Shown: piece by piece, positions 42,061 through 51,350 of the stretch
Numbering within the stretch: position 1 is the stretch's first letter
How the letters are laid out: every line of letters starts with the position of its first letter
Source of the DNA: Pacificibacter marinus
GTDB lineage: Bacteria > Pseudomonadota > Alphaproteobacteria > Rhodobacterales > Rhodobacteraceae
Direction: 5' to 3'
Assembly: GCF_900109555.1 (NCBI RefSeq)
Contig: NZ_FNZV01000011.1
Span: forward strand, 63,813 to 127,812
Length of the DNA: 64,000 nucleotides
The notes under the pieces: model-generated
What the model saw: only the letters and a program-made list of their open reading frames with translations
What the model was told of the DNA's origin: nothing
The model's database searches: none
Made by a program: the position numbers and the translations under genes

Positions 42061-43608
42061 ATGAGTGCACCTATTGTCATCATCGGCGCTGGGATCAACG
42101 GATTGGTTGCCGCCGCGGACCTCGCAGCCCGTGGCAAAAAGGTGCACATCTTTGAACGCGGCCCCACGCCCGGTGGTGCCGTGCGCACCGAAGAATTGAC
42201 CATTGCAGGGTTTCGTCACGACGTTGCTGCGATGAATCTGTCCATGTTTGCGGGGTCTGCATTCATGGCCAAGCATGGTGCAGAACTGGCAAAACATGGC
42301 GTCGAATTTGTGCCGATCACGCGCCCTTTCGCGCAGGCGATGGAGCCGGGTGATCATCTGGGCGTGACCACGGATTTGGACGAAACCCTATCCACGTTTG
42401 CATCAGAAACTGACAAAGCAACATGGCGCGCACTTATGGACGATTTTCCAACCCGCGCAGGCGTGGTTGGCGGATTGCTTGGCACGCCTATGCGTCGCTG
42501 GCCCTTGGTCAAATTCCTTTGGAAAAACTGGCGCGCTTTGGGCACATCCAAAAGCATTGAAATTGCGCAGTTTTTAATGACCTCGCCCCGCGATTGGTTG
42601 GACGCAACATTCGAAGATCCACGTTTGCGCACAGCGCTGTCCACTTGGGGCATGCATCTTGATTTTGCCCCTGACATCGCAGGCGGTGCTATATTTCCGT
42701 ATCTTGAGGCCATGGGCGGTCAAGCCATGGGCATGGTGATCGGCAAAGGCGGCGCAGACACCGTCACCCGCGCTTTGGTTTCGATGATTAAAAGCAACGG
42801 CGGGACCATTACCTGCAATGCTGAAGTTGATGAAATTTTGCACCAAAATGGCACAGCCACCGGCGTGCGCGTTGGCAAAAAAGAAATTCAAGCTTCAACC
42901 ATATTAGCAGGCCTTGCGCCAAAACACCTGATGCGTCTTATTGGGGGCGCATCGGGTCACGTTGGATTTGATCGCGGTTTGAACACGTTTAAACATGCCC
43001 CCGGCACAATGATGATCCATTTGGCTTTGGATGCCCCTGTGCCGTGGAAAGCCACAGCCCTTAAAGATTTTGCCTATGTCCACATTGGACGCACAATTGA
43101 CACGGCAGCACGCACATATACCCAAGCGATTGCAGGGCTTTTGCCAGACACTCCGTTGCTTGTTGTTGGTCAACCTACGGTCTTTGACCCAAGTCGTGCC
43201 CCCGAGGGGAAACACACACTTTGGGTCCAAGTGCGCATGGTTCCCGCCGACATCAAGGGCGATTCGACGGGTCAAATCATCGATAAAACATGGGAAGATG
43301 CCAAAGAACCCATGGCTGAGCGTGTGTTTGATTTGATCGAAGAACAGGCTCCAGGGTTTCGTCAAACGATCCTTGCGCAGACCCTTGTGTCCCCCCTTGA
43401 TCTAGAATCAGGTAACCCAAATCTTGTGGGCGGGGATCAAATTTGCGGATCTCATCACCTGACTCAAAACTTTATATTCCGCCCTGTGCGCGGTTTTGCC
43501 GATGGGCACACCCCTCTTGACGGGTTGCACATGATCGGGGCCGCATGTTGGCCCGGTGCGGGAACGGGCGCTGGATCTGGTTTTTTTGCGTCGCAATTGA
43601 TCAAATAA
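42061..43608 (+). CDS. Phytoene dehydrogenase-like FAD oxidoreductase, copy 2
   Basis: 515-residue flavoprotein homologous to copy 1 at 36329. N-terminal FAD site IIGAGINGLVAAADLAARGKKVHIFERG; late block MIGAACWPGAGTGAGSG. ATG 42061 is 4 bases after the iorB stop. Both copies share internal segments such as FGQPTVFDPSRAPEGKHTLW-like PSRAPEGKHTLWVQ against PTRAPAGKTVLWLQ. Two paralogues in one operon suggest a heteromer or two successive oxidations. Function unproven. Confidence 0.85.
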   Translation: MSAPIVIIGAGINGLVAAADLAARGKKVHIFERGPTPGGAVRTEELTIAGFRHDVAAMNLSMFAGSAFMAKHGAELAKHGVEFVPITRPFAQAMEPGDHLGVTTDLDETLSTFASETDKATWRALMDDFPTRAGVVGGLLGTPMRRWPLVKFLWKNWRALGTSKSIEIAQFLMTSPRDWLDATFEDPRLRTALSTWGMHLDFAPDIAGGAIFPYLEAMGGQAMGMVIGKGGADTVTRALVSMIKSNGGTITCNAEVDEILHQNGTATGVRVGKKEIQASTILAGLAPKHLMRLIGGASGHVGFDRGLNTFKHAPGTMMIHLALDAPVPWKATALKDFAYVHIGRTIDTAARTYTQAIAGLLPDTPLLVVGQPTVFDPSRAPEGKHTLWVQVRMVPADIKGDSTGQIIDKTWEDAKEPMAERVFDLIEEQAPGFRQTILAQTLVSPLDLESGNPNLVGGDQICGSHHLTQNFIFRPVRGFADGHTPLDGLHMIGAACWPGAGTGAGSGFFASQLIK

Positions 43609-43648
43609 CACCCTGTTCAAAAAAATTTACAAAAGAGTGTCATATTTT

Positions 43649-43664
43649 GCTTTAAATATAAAGC
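43649..43664. promoter_or_regulatory. Candidate MarR operator, site 3 (GCTTTA-N4-TAAAGC)
   Basis: GCTTTA-AATA-TAAAGC with one further pair on each side (TGCTTTA/TAAAGCA), 71 bases before the binding-protein ATG. The core CTTTA-N4-TAAAG is identical in spacing to site 28076. Confidence 0.5.
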
Positions 43665-43734
43665 ATATGACTGCACACTCATCCTAAAATCAGAGCTCAT
43701 AAATTGAGCCTTCATCATCAACGGGAGTTTGAAC

Positions 43735-45273
43735 ATGACAGCAAAGACACAGCTCACTCGGCGCGGATTTATTGGCACATCCGCGGCCCTGACAGCATTG
43801 ATAGCAACAGGCGCACCAGTGCTTGCACAGAGCACAGATAGCCTCACAATCGCTTATAATATTCCAGTGCAAAGCTGGGACCCAACCACAGGGCCCGCTG
43901 CGGTGAACCCTGCATTGCAATCAGTTTATCTCGCGGTGTTTGACCGTTACGTGAACCAAGCCCCCGACCTGTCATTTGGCCCCGGGCTTTTGTTGGATTG
44001 GGGGTTTAACGACGATAAAACCAAAATCACCATGACCGTTCGCGAAGGTGTTAAATGGCACAATGGCGATGATTTCACGCCAGAAGATGTGGTTTGGTCC
44101 CTCACGCGCGCGGCAAACCCTGAAACGGGCAATCCGATGCAATTCGTCTGGTCTAAAATCGGGAATTTCACCGTAGACGGCAACGTCATCACAGCCGATG
44201 TGATTGATTTCGAACCTGCGCTGTTCAAATGGATGGCATTTTTGACCGCCTTTATTTTGCCCAAAAACTACTACGAACAGGTCGGATCAGAAGGCTTTGA
44301 AAAAGCGCCAATCGGCACAGGCCCCTACATGGTCGACGCGTTCGAACAAGGCGCATATGTGCGCCTAAAAGCCTTTGACGGCTACTGGGGCGACGCGCCG
44401 GATTTCAAATCTGTCACTATCAAATTTGTCACAGATGCGGCATCTCGTGTGGCTGAAATTGAATCTGGCAACGCCGATATCACCAGCAACATTCCCTACG
44501 AAGAATACGACCGTTTGATCGCCAAAGATGGCCTGTCTGGCAAAGCTGTTCCGGTCACAGACATCGGCATGATCTTTCTCAATGATATCGACGTGATGAT
44601 GGACAAAAACGTGCGTCTGGCCGCGCATCACGCCATCGATAAACAGCTGATCATTGATCGCCTCTTGCGTGGATACGGCGTGCCACTTTCTACATTGGAG
44701 GCCCCCGGATATGCGGCGTATGACGACAGCATCGTTGTCGACTACGACCCTGAATTGTCTAAAGAATTGCTGGCAGCGTCCGGCTATTCCACCGACAATC
44801 CTGTGACCTTTACCATCCAAACCACACGCGGGTTCAAACCTAAAGATTACGAGATGATCCAAGCCATTGTTGGCATGTGGCGCAAGGTCGGCATCGAGGC
44901 GGAAATCGAAGTCTATGAGATCGCAAAACACTACGAATTGCGCGCCACAGACACACTGGCACCAGCCGCGTTTTACAACTGGGGCAACTCAATCGGCGAT
45001 CCTTCGACCTCAACAGGGTTTTCCATGTTTGGCCCCTCGCCTCACGCGGTTTGGGATACACCTGACTTGATCGAAAAAATCGGCCCGCTCTTTGTGGAAC
45101 CCGACGAAGAAAAACGGATCGCAGACTATAAAGCCGTGTCACGCTACATCGCTGAAGAAGGCTACGTGATCCCGCTTTTGCAATACGTGATGCCGGTTGT
45201 GTTCAACTCTGCCATCGATGTTGAAACATACAGCTCAGGCGATCTGCTGCCACAAGCTGCCACAAAAGCCTAA
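43735..45273 (+). CDS. ABC transporter substrate-binding protein, family 5, Tat-exported
   Basis: 512-residue periplasmic binding protein of the peptide/nickel type. The N-terminus has a twin-arginine signal: TRRGFIG (R9, R10), a hydrophobic stretch, then VLAQ. Mature family blocks: SWDPTTGPAAVNPAL, REGVKWHNGDDFTPEDVVWSL, APIGTGPYMV. ATG 43735 is used, with GGGAG upstream; a TTG two codons earlier is unlikely. It probably captures the indole or aromatic substrate of the island, given its adjacency and shared operator. Peptide import remains possible. Confidence 0.9.
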   Translation: MTAKTQLTRRGFIGTSAALTALIATGAPVLAQSTDSLTIAYNIPVQSWDPTTGPAAVNPALQSVYLAVFDRYVNQAPDLSFGPGLLLDWGFNDDKTKITMTVREGVKWHNGDDFTPEDVVWSLTRAANPETGNPMQFVWSKIGNFTVDGNVITADVIDFEPALFKWMAFLTAFILPKNYYEQVGSEGFEKAPIGTGPYMVDAFEQGAYVRLKAFDGYWGDAPDFKSVTIKFVTDAASRVAEIESGNADITSNIPYEEYDRLIAKDGLSGKAVPVTDIGMIFLNDIDVMMDKNVRLAAHHAIDKQLIIDRLLRGYGVPLSTLEAPGYAAYDDSIVVDYDPELSKELLAASGYSTDNPVTFTIQTTRGFKPKDYEMIQAIVGMWRKVGIEAEIEVYEIAKHYELRATDTLAPAAFYNWGNSIGDPSTSTGFSMFGPSPHAVWDTPDLIEKIGPLFVEPDEEKRIADYKAVSRYIAEEGYVIPLLQYVMPVVFNSAIDVETYSSGDLLPQAATKA

Positions 45274-45293
45274 CCACAGGCACCAACATTCCC

Positions 45294-45320
45294 TTGGGTC
45301 GCAACATGTTTGCGGCCCAA
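45294..45320 (+). repeat. Hairpin between binding-protein and permease genes
   Basis: TTGGGTCGCA / TGCGGCCCAA: ten-base arms with one mismatch and a 7-base loop, followed by AATCTAATCT. Likely partial terminator or mRNA stabiliser favouring binding-protein synthesis. Confidence 0.6.
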
Positions 45321-45342
45321 AATCTAATCTGGCGAGGCGTAC

Positions 45343-46350
45343 ATGCTTGCGAAAACCATTCTTATTCGACTGCTCAGCACCGCAGTCACGCTGTTTGGCG
45401 TGGCTGTTGTTGTGTTCACACTGATCCGCGTTGCGCCCGGAAACCCGATTTCTATGATGCTGCCCCCTGGGGCCACCCAAGAAGATATTGCCAATCTCAA
45501 TGCCCTTTACGGCTTTGATAAAAGCCTGCCGGAACAGTTCGTGATTTGGCTTGGCGGCGTGCTGCATGGTGACTTTGGCACTTCAATCACCCTGCGCAGA
45601 CCTGTGTCTGAACTGGTGCTGGGGCGCTTGCCTGCCACTTTGGAACTGTCTGTTATGGCGCTTACAATTGCAGTGGCGCTTGGCGGCTTTGTGGCTGTCA
45701 TTGGTGCCCGCAAACGCGGCACTGCCACCGAAGTTGGGCTTGACCTGACAAGCGGTGCAGTTTTGTCCATTCCTGATTTTCTATGGGGTCTGGTCTTTGT
45801 ACTATTGTTCGGTGTGCTTTGGCCGATCTTGTCCATATCAGGGCGCATTGATCCGCGCATCGACTTTGATTTCACCACAAATTTCTATCTGATCGAGGGC
45901 GTTTTGCGTGGCCGATTTGATGTAGTCGGATCGACCTTGTCGCACATGTTAATGCCCGCCATGTCTTTGGCTTTGCCTTTGGCTGCGATGATCGCACAAC
46001 TGTTGAAACAGAACCTCAAAGAAGTGCTGGTGCAAGATTACACAACCCTTGCCCGCGTGCGGGGATTTAGCGAAACTTCTGTGATTTTACGCGAAGCCCT
46101 GCGCAATGCAGCCCTGCCAACCATCGCATTGATTGGCGTGCAATTCACCTTTTTGATCGGCGGCACAGTGATCGTCGAACGCCTGTTCGCCTATGAAGGC
46201 TTGGGCAATATGGCCATCGATGCCGTGATCAACCGCGACCTGCCGCTGGTGCAAGGCATCGTGCTTTTGTTTGCCGCTTTGTTCACCGTGATCAACTTGT
46301 TGGTCGATCTTTCTTACACCTTTTTGAACCCGAGGTTGCGCAATGGCTGA
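45343..46350 (+). CDS. Peptide/nickel-type ABC permease, DppB-like
   Basis: 335-residue inner-membrane permease. N-terminal helix LLSTAVTLFGVAVVVFTLIRVAPGNP, then several further helices. The permease loop near residue 235 (VLVQDYTTLARVRGF) carries the DppB-type ATPase-docking motif, and GTVIVERLFAYEGLGNM is the usual late block. The last 8 bases overlap the next permease gene. Confidence 0.92.
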   Translation: MLAKTILIRLLSTAVTLFGVAVVVFTLIRVAPGNPISMMLPPGATQEDIANLNALYGFDKSLPEQFVIWLGGVLHGDFGTSITLRRPVSELVLGRLPATLELSVMALTIAVALGGFVAVIGARKRGTATEVGLDLTSGAVLSIPDFLWGLVFVLLFGVLWPILSISGRIDPRIDFDFTTNFYLIEGVLRGRFDVVGSTLSHMLMPAMSLALPLAAMIAQLLKQNLKEVLVQDYTTLARVRGFSETSVILREALRNAALPTIALIGVQFTFLIGGTVIVERLFAYEGLGNMAIDAVINRDLPLVQGIVLLFAALFTVINLLVDLSYTFLNPRLRNG

Positions 46351-47206
46351 TGTGTTAACAAAACCGTTTCGCCGCCGCGCGACGCCGATGAATCTACGAC
46401 TGTGGCTGCCCCTTGTGTGGATCGCTGTGGTTGCTGCCGCCGCGCTTTTTGCCCCGTTCATCGCGCCTCATGACCCTTTGGCCCAAGACCTCATGCTAGA
46501 ACGCCTGCCTCCTGCGTTCATGGATGGATCAGAGCCGGGTCACTGGCTGGGCACCGACAGTCTTGGCCGTGATGTGCTGTCTCGCATGATATACGGCGCG
46601 CGGATTGCTTTGTTTGTCAGTCTGATTGCAGCAACGGCGACCTGCATTTTTGGTTCTACCTTGGGGCTGATTGCCGGTTTTTACGGCGGATGGCCGGATA
46701 GGATCATCTCGCGTTTGGTCGATATTTGGATGGCTTTTCCCCCCGTGCTGTTTGCCGTACTTTTGGTGGCCGTTATGGGCACAGGTCTTGGGTCCGTGAT
46801 TGCCGCCATTGCGTTGATTGACTGGACGCGGTTTGCGCGTGTGATCCGTGCAGAAACCATGGTGCAAGCACGTATGGATTATGTGGACAGTGCGCGGATT
46901 GGTGGCGCACGGCGTGCAGCAACTTTGGTCAGTGAAATTCTACCAAATGTGTTGCCCTCGATTATTGCGCTTTTGATGCTTGAAATGGGGATCGCAGTGA
47001 TCGTCGAAGCCATCTTGAGTTTCGTCAACCTATCGATTTCATCGGACGACCCCACATGGGGCTCCATGATCGCAGAAGGCCGCGGATCGATACATTTCGC
47101 ATGGTGGGTTTTATTGTTCCCGCTCATCACGCTTTTCTTGACTGTCCTCAGCTTTTCAACGCTCGGCGAAGGTCTGAAACAACATTTTGATCCGGTGCAC
47201 AAATGA
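46343..47206 (+). CDS. Peptide/nickel-type ABC permease, DppC-like
   Basis: 287-residue inner-membrane permease. The N-terminal OppC-type region with helix LVWIAVVAAAALFAPFIAPHDP is followed by HWLGTDSLGRDVLSRMIYGAR, the hallmark of DppC/OppC proteins. The docking loop is MVQARMDYVDSARIGGARR. Overlaps DppB by 8 bases and the first ATPase by 4 bases. Confidence 0.92.
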   Translation: MADVLTKPFRRRATPMNLRLWLPLVWIAVVAAAALFAPFIAPHDPLAQDLMLERLPPAFMDGSEPGHWLGTDSLGRDVLSRMIYGARIALFVSLIAATATCIFGSTLGLIAGFYGGWPDRIISRLVDIWMAFPPVLFAVLLVAVMGTGLGSVIAAIALIDWTRFARVIRAETMVQARMDYVDSARIGGARRAATLVSEILPNVLPSIIALLMLEMGIAVIVEAILSFVNLSISSDDPTWGSMIAEGRGSIHFAWWVLLFPLITLFLTVLSFSTLGEGLKQHFDPVHK

Positions 47207-48102
47207 CTTCAACACACCCAACCGCGCAAACTTTAGACATCATCAAACTCAACGTGAGACTCGCAAATGGGCGACGCTTGCTGCGCGATGTGTCGCTGAC
47301 CCTCAAGCCAGGCGAAGTCCGTGCGTTGGTCGGGGAAAGCGGCGCTGGCAAGTCGATGATTGGCAAAGCTGTGCTCGGTATTCTGCCCAACAATCTGGAC
47401 ATATCCGAAGGCGAAATCATTTTGGAAGGGGCGCATCTAAATGCCATGACCCCCAGCACACGCCGCAAAACCGTGGCCAAAATGTCGTCTCTAATCCCGC
47501 AAGACCCGCTGACCGCGCTCAATCCAGTACGTAAAATCGGGCCGCAGATCACCGATCCTTTGATCCGCATTCACGGATGGTCCGCTGATCGCGCAATGAA
47601 ACGTGCCCGCGATCTTTTGGACCGCGTTCACATCCGCGCCCCCGAACGGGTGATGGCCAGCTATCCACATGAATTGTCAGGCGGGATGCGTCAACGCATT
47701 TTGATTGCTGCGGCGTTTGCACCCTCGCCCCGCCTAATTGTAGCGGACGAACCAACAACCGCGCTGGATGTCACCGTTCAAAAACAAATCCTGAAACTGA
47801 TCCGCGAACTGCAGCGTGAAACCGGCACCGCTGTGCTGTTCGTCACCCATGACATGGGCGTTGTGGCCAAAATCAGCCAACAAGTGACCGTGCTGTTTGC
47901 CGGTCGTGTGATGGAAGATGCGCCCACTCAACAGGTGTTTGAAGCTCCAAGCCATCCCTACACACAGGCCTTAATCAAAGCCACGCCAACGTTGAATGCA
48001 GTGACAAAATCTTTCTCGCCTGTGCCCGCCGAACTGATCGCAGAGCTGCACAGCGACATTGCTAAAATAGACGCCGCCTATGACGCAGGAGATCGCGCAT
48101 GA
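47203..48102 (+). CDS. Peptide/nickel-type ABC ATPase, DppD-like
   Basis: 299-residue ATPase. Walker A GESGAGKSM, signature LSGGMRQRI, Walker B LIVADEPTTALD and H-loop FVTHDMGVV are intact. It is somewhat shorter than typical DppD because the C-terminal cysteine-rich oligopeptide extension is missing; the end reads KIDAAYDAGDRA. It overlaps both neighbours by four bases. Confidence 0.91.
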   Translation: MTSTHPTAQTLDIIKLNVRLANGRRLLRDVSLTLKPGEVRALVGESGAGKSMIGKAVLGILPNNLDISEGEIILEGAHLNAMTPSTRRKTVAKMSSLIPQDPLTALNPVRKIGPQITDPLIRIHGWSADRAMKRARDLLDRVHIRAPERVMASYPHELSGGMRQRILIAAAFAPSPRLIVADEPTTALDVTVQKQILKLIRELQRETGTAVLFVTHDMGVVAKISQQVTVLFAGRVMEDAPTQQVFEAPSHPYTQALIKATPTLNAVTKSFSPVPAELIAELHSDIAKIDAAYDAGDRA

Positions 48103-48950
48103 CCCATCCCATTCAACCCGCGATTTCTGACGTCCCCGCACTGTTTTCCATCCGAAATTTACACCTGTCTTTCCCCGATAGAGCGCACAAGCCCTTGCTT
48201 GGCCCCGCCCCCCGCATTGAAGTGCTCAAAGGTATCAGTCTAGACATTCCAAAAGGTCAAATAACTGGTATCGTTGGTGAATCTGGGTCAGGAAAATCTA
48301 CCTTTGGCCGTATTTTGGTGCGCTTGCTCGATCCGGATTCGGGGCAGGTTTTGTTTGATGGCCAAGACATAGGCAGTCTGAATGAGACAGAGTTGCGCCC
48401 TTTGCGGCGTGATCTTCAGATGATTTTCCAAGACCCAATGTCGTCGCTCAATCCTCGTCATAAAGTGTCGCGCATTATCACCCAACCGATGAAACGCTAT
48501 GGTCGCGGTGGCACGCGCGCCGATGCGATTGCCGCCCTTGGCAAAGTTGGACTGCCGCCTGAATTTGCGGAACGCTATCCTCACGAGCTGTCTGGCGGAC
48601 AGCGTCAAAGGGTCGGAATTGCCCGCGCCATCGCACTTGAACCGCGGTTCATTTTGGCTGATGAAATTGTGTCGGGCCTTGATGTTTCAAGCCAAGCGCA
48701 GGTGCTGACGCTTTTGGGCGATCTTGCGCGTGACATGGGGCTGACCATCGCGTTTATCAGCCATGATTTGTCGGTCATTCAGTATTTATGCGACAATGTC
48801 GTTGTCTTGCATCACGGCGTTATTGTCGACCAAGGCCCCGTTCAAACCGTGTTTGACGCGCCACAATCCAACATCACAAAATCCCTTTTGGCTGCGATCC
48901 CAACGCCAGAAATTGATGAAGACTGGTGGGCCGAAACAGAAAGCTTTTAA
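48099..48950 (+). CDS. Peptide/nickel-type ABC ATPase, DppF-like
   Basis: 283-residue ATPase completing the importer. Walker A GESGSGKST, signature LSGGQRQRVGIA, Walker B FILADEIVSGLD (Glu in place), H-loop FISHDLSVI. Also shorter than the average DppF, with no cysteine-rich tail, matching its partner; this suggests a sub-family specialised for non-peptide solutes. End of the operon that begins at 43735. Confidence 0.91.
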   Translation: MTHPIQPAISDVPALFSIRNLHLSFPDRAHKPLLGPAPRIEVLKGISLDIPKGQITGIVGESGSGKSTFGRILVRLLDPDSGQVLFDGQDIGSLNETELRPLRRDLQMIFQDPMSSLNPRHKVSRIITQPMKRYGRGGTRADAIAALGKVGLPPEFAERYPHELSGGQRQRVGIARAIALEPRFILADEIVSGLDVSSQAQVLTLLGDLARDMGLTIAFISHDLSVIQYLCDNVVVLHHGVIVDQGPVQTVFDAPQSNITKSLLAAIPTPEIDEDWWAETESF

Positions 48951-49080
48951 GCGCGCAACATGGGTTTTCCAGCCGTCTCAACTCGGAATTTGCGCCCTGT
49001 TTGCATCAAACAAGGATCGACAATCCCTACAATAGATGGGACTGTACCCGCCTTGCCCATTGCACCAGTTAGGCCACAGG

Positions 49081-49860
49081 TTGCTAATCTCAATCCAGAC
49101 AAACATCATTTATACAGTGCAGTCCCCCTGCACTCTTTTGCTACAGATTGAAGCGGCGCAAGACGGCACTCAACGTTGCGAACGCGCGCTTTTGTCTGCG
49201 CAGCCTGACGTGGCATGGACCACAGTGACGGGCGAAGAAAACATTGGCGTCCGGCGTTGGGGCCGCGTCAATCAGACCTTTGATTGCACCTACACAGCGC
49301 AAGTCCGTGTGCAACGCCCCGCTGTTTTACTCTCCCGATTGAACACCACCCCCTATGCGGCGCTTCCCAATGATGTGATCAAATTTTTGATGCCATCGCG
49401 GTATTGCCACACCGAAGCATTTCTTGATTTCGTGGCACAGCAATTTGCACAGCTTTCAGGTGGCCCCCTGATCGCAGCCATGGCAGATTGGATCACAGCT
49501 CATTTCACCTATGACAATGCAGCCAGCACCGCATCAACCACCGCGACAGACAGTTTCATAGCACGCGCTGGGGTTTGCCGCGATTATGCCCATGTGCTGA
49601 TCGCCATGGCGCGCTCTGCTGGCATCCCCGCAAGAATCGTCAGCGCCTATGCGCCAGACGTCACACCCCAAGATTTTCATGCCGTGGTCGAAGTATTTTT
49701 AGACGGCCAATGGCACTTGATCGACCCGACAGGCATGGCCTATGCACCCGAAATTGTACGCATAGGCGTTGGCAGAGATGCCGCAGATGTGTCTTTCATG
49801 ACATCTTATGGCTGGATGACGTTTAAAAATCAGTCAGTTCAGGTCAGCCGCATCACTTAA
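49081..49860 (+). CDS. Transglutaminase-like cysteine peptidase-fold protein (Anbu cluster), TTG start
   Basis: 259 residues from TTG 49081, chosen because the sequence then begins like its relatives (LISIQTNIIYTVQSP); an upstream ATG at 49036 in the same frame adds unrelated residues. The transglutaminase core has the catalytic Cys in RAGVCRDYAHV, then His in DFHAVVEVFLDG and Asp in WHLIDPT. Possible weak expression, given the poor start. It is first in the plus-strand cluster with a circularly permuted ATP-grasp, an alpha-E protein, a second transglutaminase and Anbu. Confidence 0.82.
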   Translation: MLISIQTNIIYTVQSPCTLLLQIEAAQDGTQRCERALLSAQPDVAWTTVTGEENIGVRRWGRVNQTFDCTYTAQVRVQRPAVLLSRLNTTPYAALPNDVIKFLMPSRYCHTEAFLDFVAQQFAQLSGGPLIAAMADWITAHFTYDNAASTASTTATDSFIARAGVCRDYAHVLIAMARSAGIPARIVSAYAPDVTPQDFHAVVEVFLDGQWHLIDPTGMAYAPEIVRIGVGRDAADVSFMTSYGWMTFKNQSVQVSRIT

Positions 49861-49917
49861 ATCATGTGTTGCAAAACGATTGCTTGTAACTTTCCATCCA
49901 CAGCTTAACCTAATTGG

Positions 49918-51345
49918 ATGAAATCAGACAGAAAACACTTCGACGAGATGCTTTTGGGACAGGATGGCGTACGCGATCCATACTCAGAATATCACACATG
50001 GTTTTCCAAAGAAGACCCCGTGCGTCTCACCAAAAAATCAAAAGAGGCCGAGGCGTTTTTTCGGCGCACCGGCATCACCTTTAATGTATATGGTCAATCG
50101 GCAGCTCAAGAACGCTTGATCCCTTTCGATCTCATCCCGCGCATCATTGCGAACAGGGAATGGACAAAATTGTCCAAAGGGATCGAACAGCGCGTGCGGG
50201 CCATCAATGCATTTTTGCACGACATTTATCATCGCCAAGAAATTTTGCGGGCCGGCATTGTCCCGATCGAACTGATTTCACGCAATGACGCGTTCTTGCC
50301 GCAGATGATGGGCGTGACACCCCCCGGTGGCGTGTACACCCATATCGTGGGCACTGATATTGTGCGCACCGGTGAAGATGATTTCTTTGTGCTCGAAGAC
50401 AATGCACGCACCCCATCAGGCGTGTCGTACATGCTTGAGAACCGCGAAACGATGCTGCAAATGTTCCCTGAACTGTTCAGCCAGATCAAAGTGCAGCCTG
50501 TCAGCGATTACCCTAAAAACCTGCGTCGGTCTTTGGCCGCATGTGCGCCCCCAAATTGCGATGGCAAGCCGACAGTGGCGGTTTTGACCCCTGGCATTCA
50601 CAATTCGGCCTATTTTGAACACTCCTTTTTGGCGGATCAAATGGGCGTTGAATTGGTCGAGGGTCATGATTTACGGGTTGTGGATGGGCGCATTCAAATG
50701 CGCACCACCGAAGGCTACCAAGTGATCGATGTGCTCTATCGTCGTGTCGATGACGAGTACCTTGATCCTTTGAATTTCAACCCAGATTCAATGTTGGGCG
50801 TGCCGGGCATCATGGATGTCTACCGCGCAGGCAACATCACAATCGCCAACGCGCCGGGCACAGGGGTTGCAGATGACAAGGCAATCTATTCGTACATGCC
50901 GGAAATCATCGAATTCTACACCGGTGAAAAAGCGATTTTGAAAAACGTCGAAACCCATCGTTGTTCCGAACCAGATGCGCTTAAATACGTTTTGGACAAC
51001 CTTGCGGATTTGGTGGTCAAAGAGGTGCACGGCTCAGGCGGATACGGCATGTTGGTCGGACCTGCGGCAAGCAAATCGGAACTGGCAAGTTTCGCGGCAA
51101 AGCTGCGCAGAAACCCGTCCAATTACATTGCGCAACCTACCCTGTCTTTGTCGACGGTGCCTATTTTTGCCAAAAAAGGGCTGGCGCCACGCCATGTTGA
51201 TTTGCGCCCCTTTGTTCTTGTGTCCCCCGATGGCATGAATATCACCCCCGGCGGTCTGACGCGCGTGGCTTTGAAAGACGGGTCCCTTGTCGTCAATTCA
51301 AGTCAAGGCGGCGGCACCAAAGACACTTGGGTTTTGGAGGACTAG
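49918..51345 (+). CDS. Circularly permuted ATP-grasp protein (peptide-ligase-like)
   Basis: 475 residues, the usual length for circularly permuted ATP-grasp type 2 proteins. N-terminal block FRRTGITFNVYGQS, ATP-grasp loops EDNARTPSGVSYML and HGSGGYGMLVGPAAS, C-terminal VNSSQGGGTKDTWVLED. By family prediction it ligates an amino acid or peptide to a substrate with ATP. Always found beside an alpha-E protein, a transglutaminase and often Anbu, as here. The true substrate is unknown. Confidence 0.92.
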   Translation: MKSDRKHFDEMLLGQDGVRDPYSEYHTWFSKEDPVRLTKKSKEAEAFFRRTGITFNVYGQSAAQERLIPFDLIPRIIANREWTKLSKGIEQRVRAINAFLHDIYHRQEILRAGIVPIELISRNDAFLPQMMGVTPPGGVYTHIVGTDIVRTGEDDFFVLEDNARTPSGVSYMLENRETMLQMFPELFSQIKVQPVSDYPKNLRRSLAACAPPNCDGKPTVAVLTPGIHNSAYFEHSFLADQMGVELVEGHDLRVVDGRIQMRTTEGYQVIDVLYRRVDDEYLDPLNFNPDSMLGVPGIMDVYRAGNITIANAPGTGVADDKAIYSYMPEIIEFYTGEKAILKNVETHRCSEPDALKYVLDNLADLVVKEVHGSGGYGMLVGPAASKSELASFAAKLRRNPSNYIAQPTLSLSTVPIFAKKGLAPRHVDLRPFVLVSPDGMNITPGGLTRVALKDGSLVVNSSQGGGTKDTWVLED

Positions 51346-51350
51346 ACGCC

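Noticed and set aside
36329-43608. Carotenoid biosynthesis (two phytoene dehydrogenase-like genes)
   Set aside because: No crtB, crtE or other carotenoid gene is nearby; the genes are embedded in an indole/aromatic operon.
49036-49080. ATG at 49036 as start of the first transglutaminase-like gene
   Set aside because: The added residues (GLYPPCPLHQLGH) do not resemble the family N-terminus; TTG 49081 starts the conserved strand, though this is not certain.
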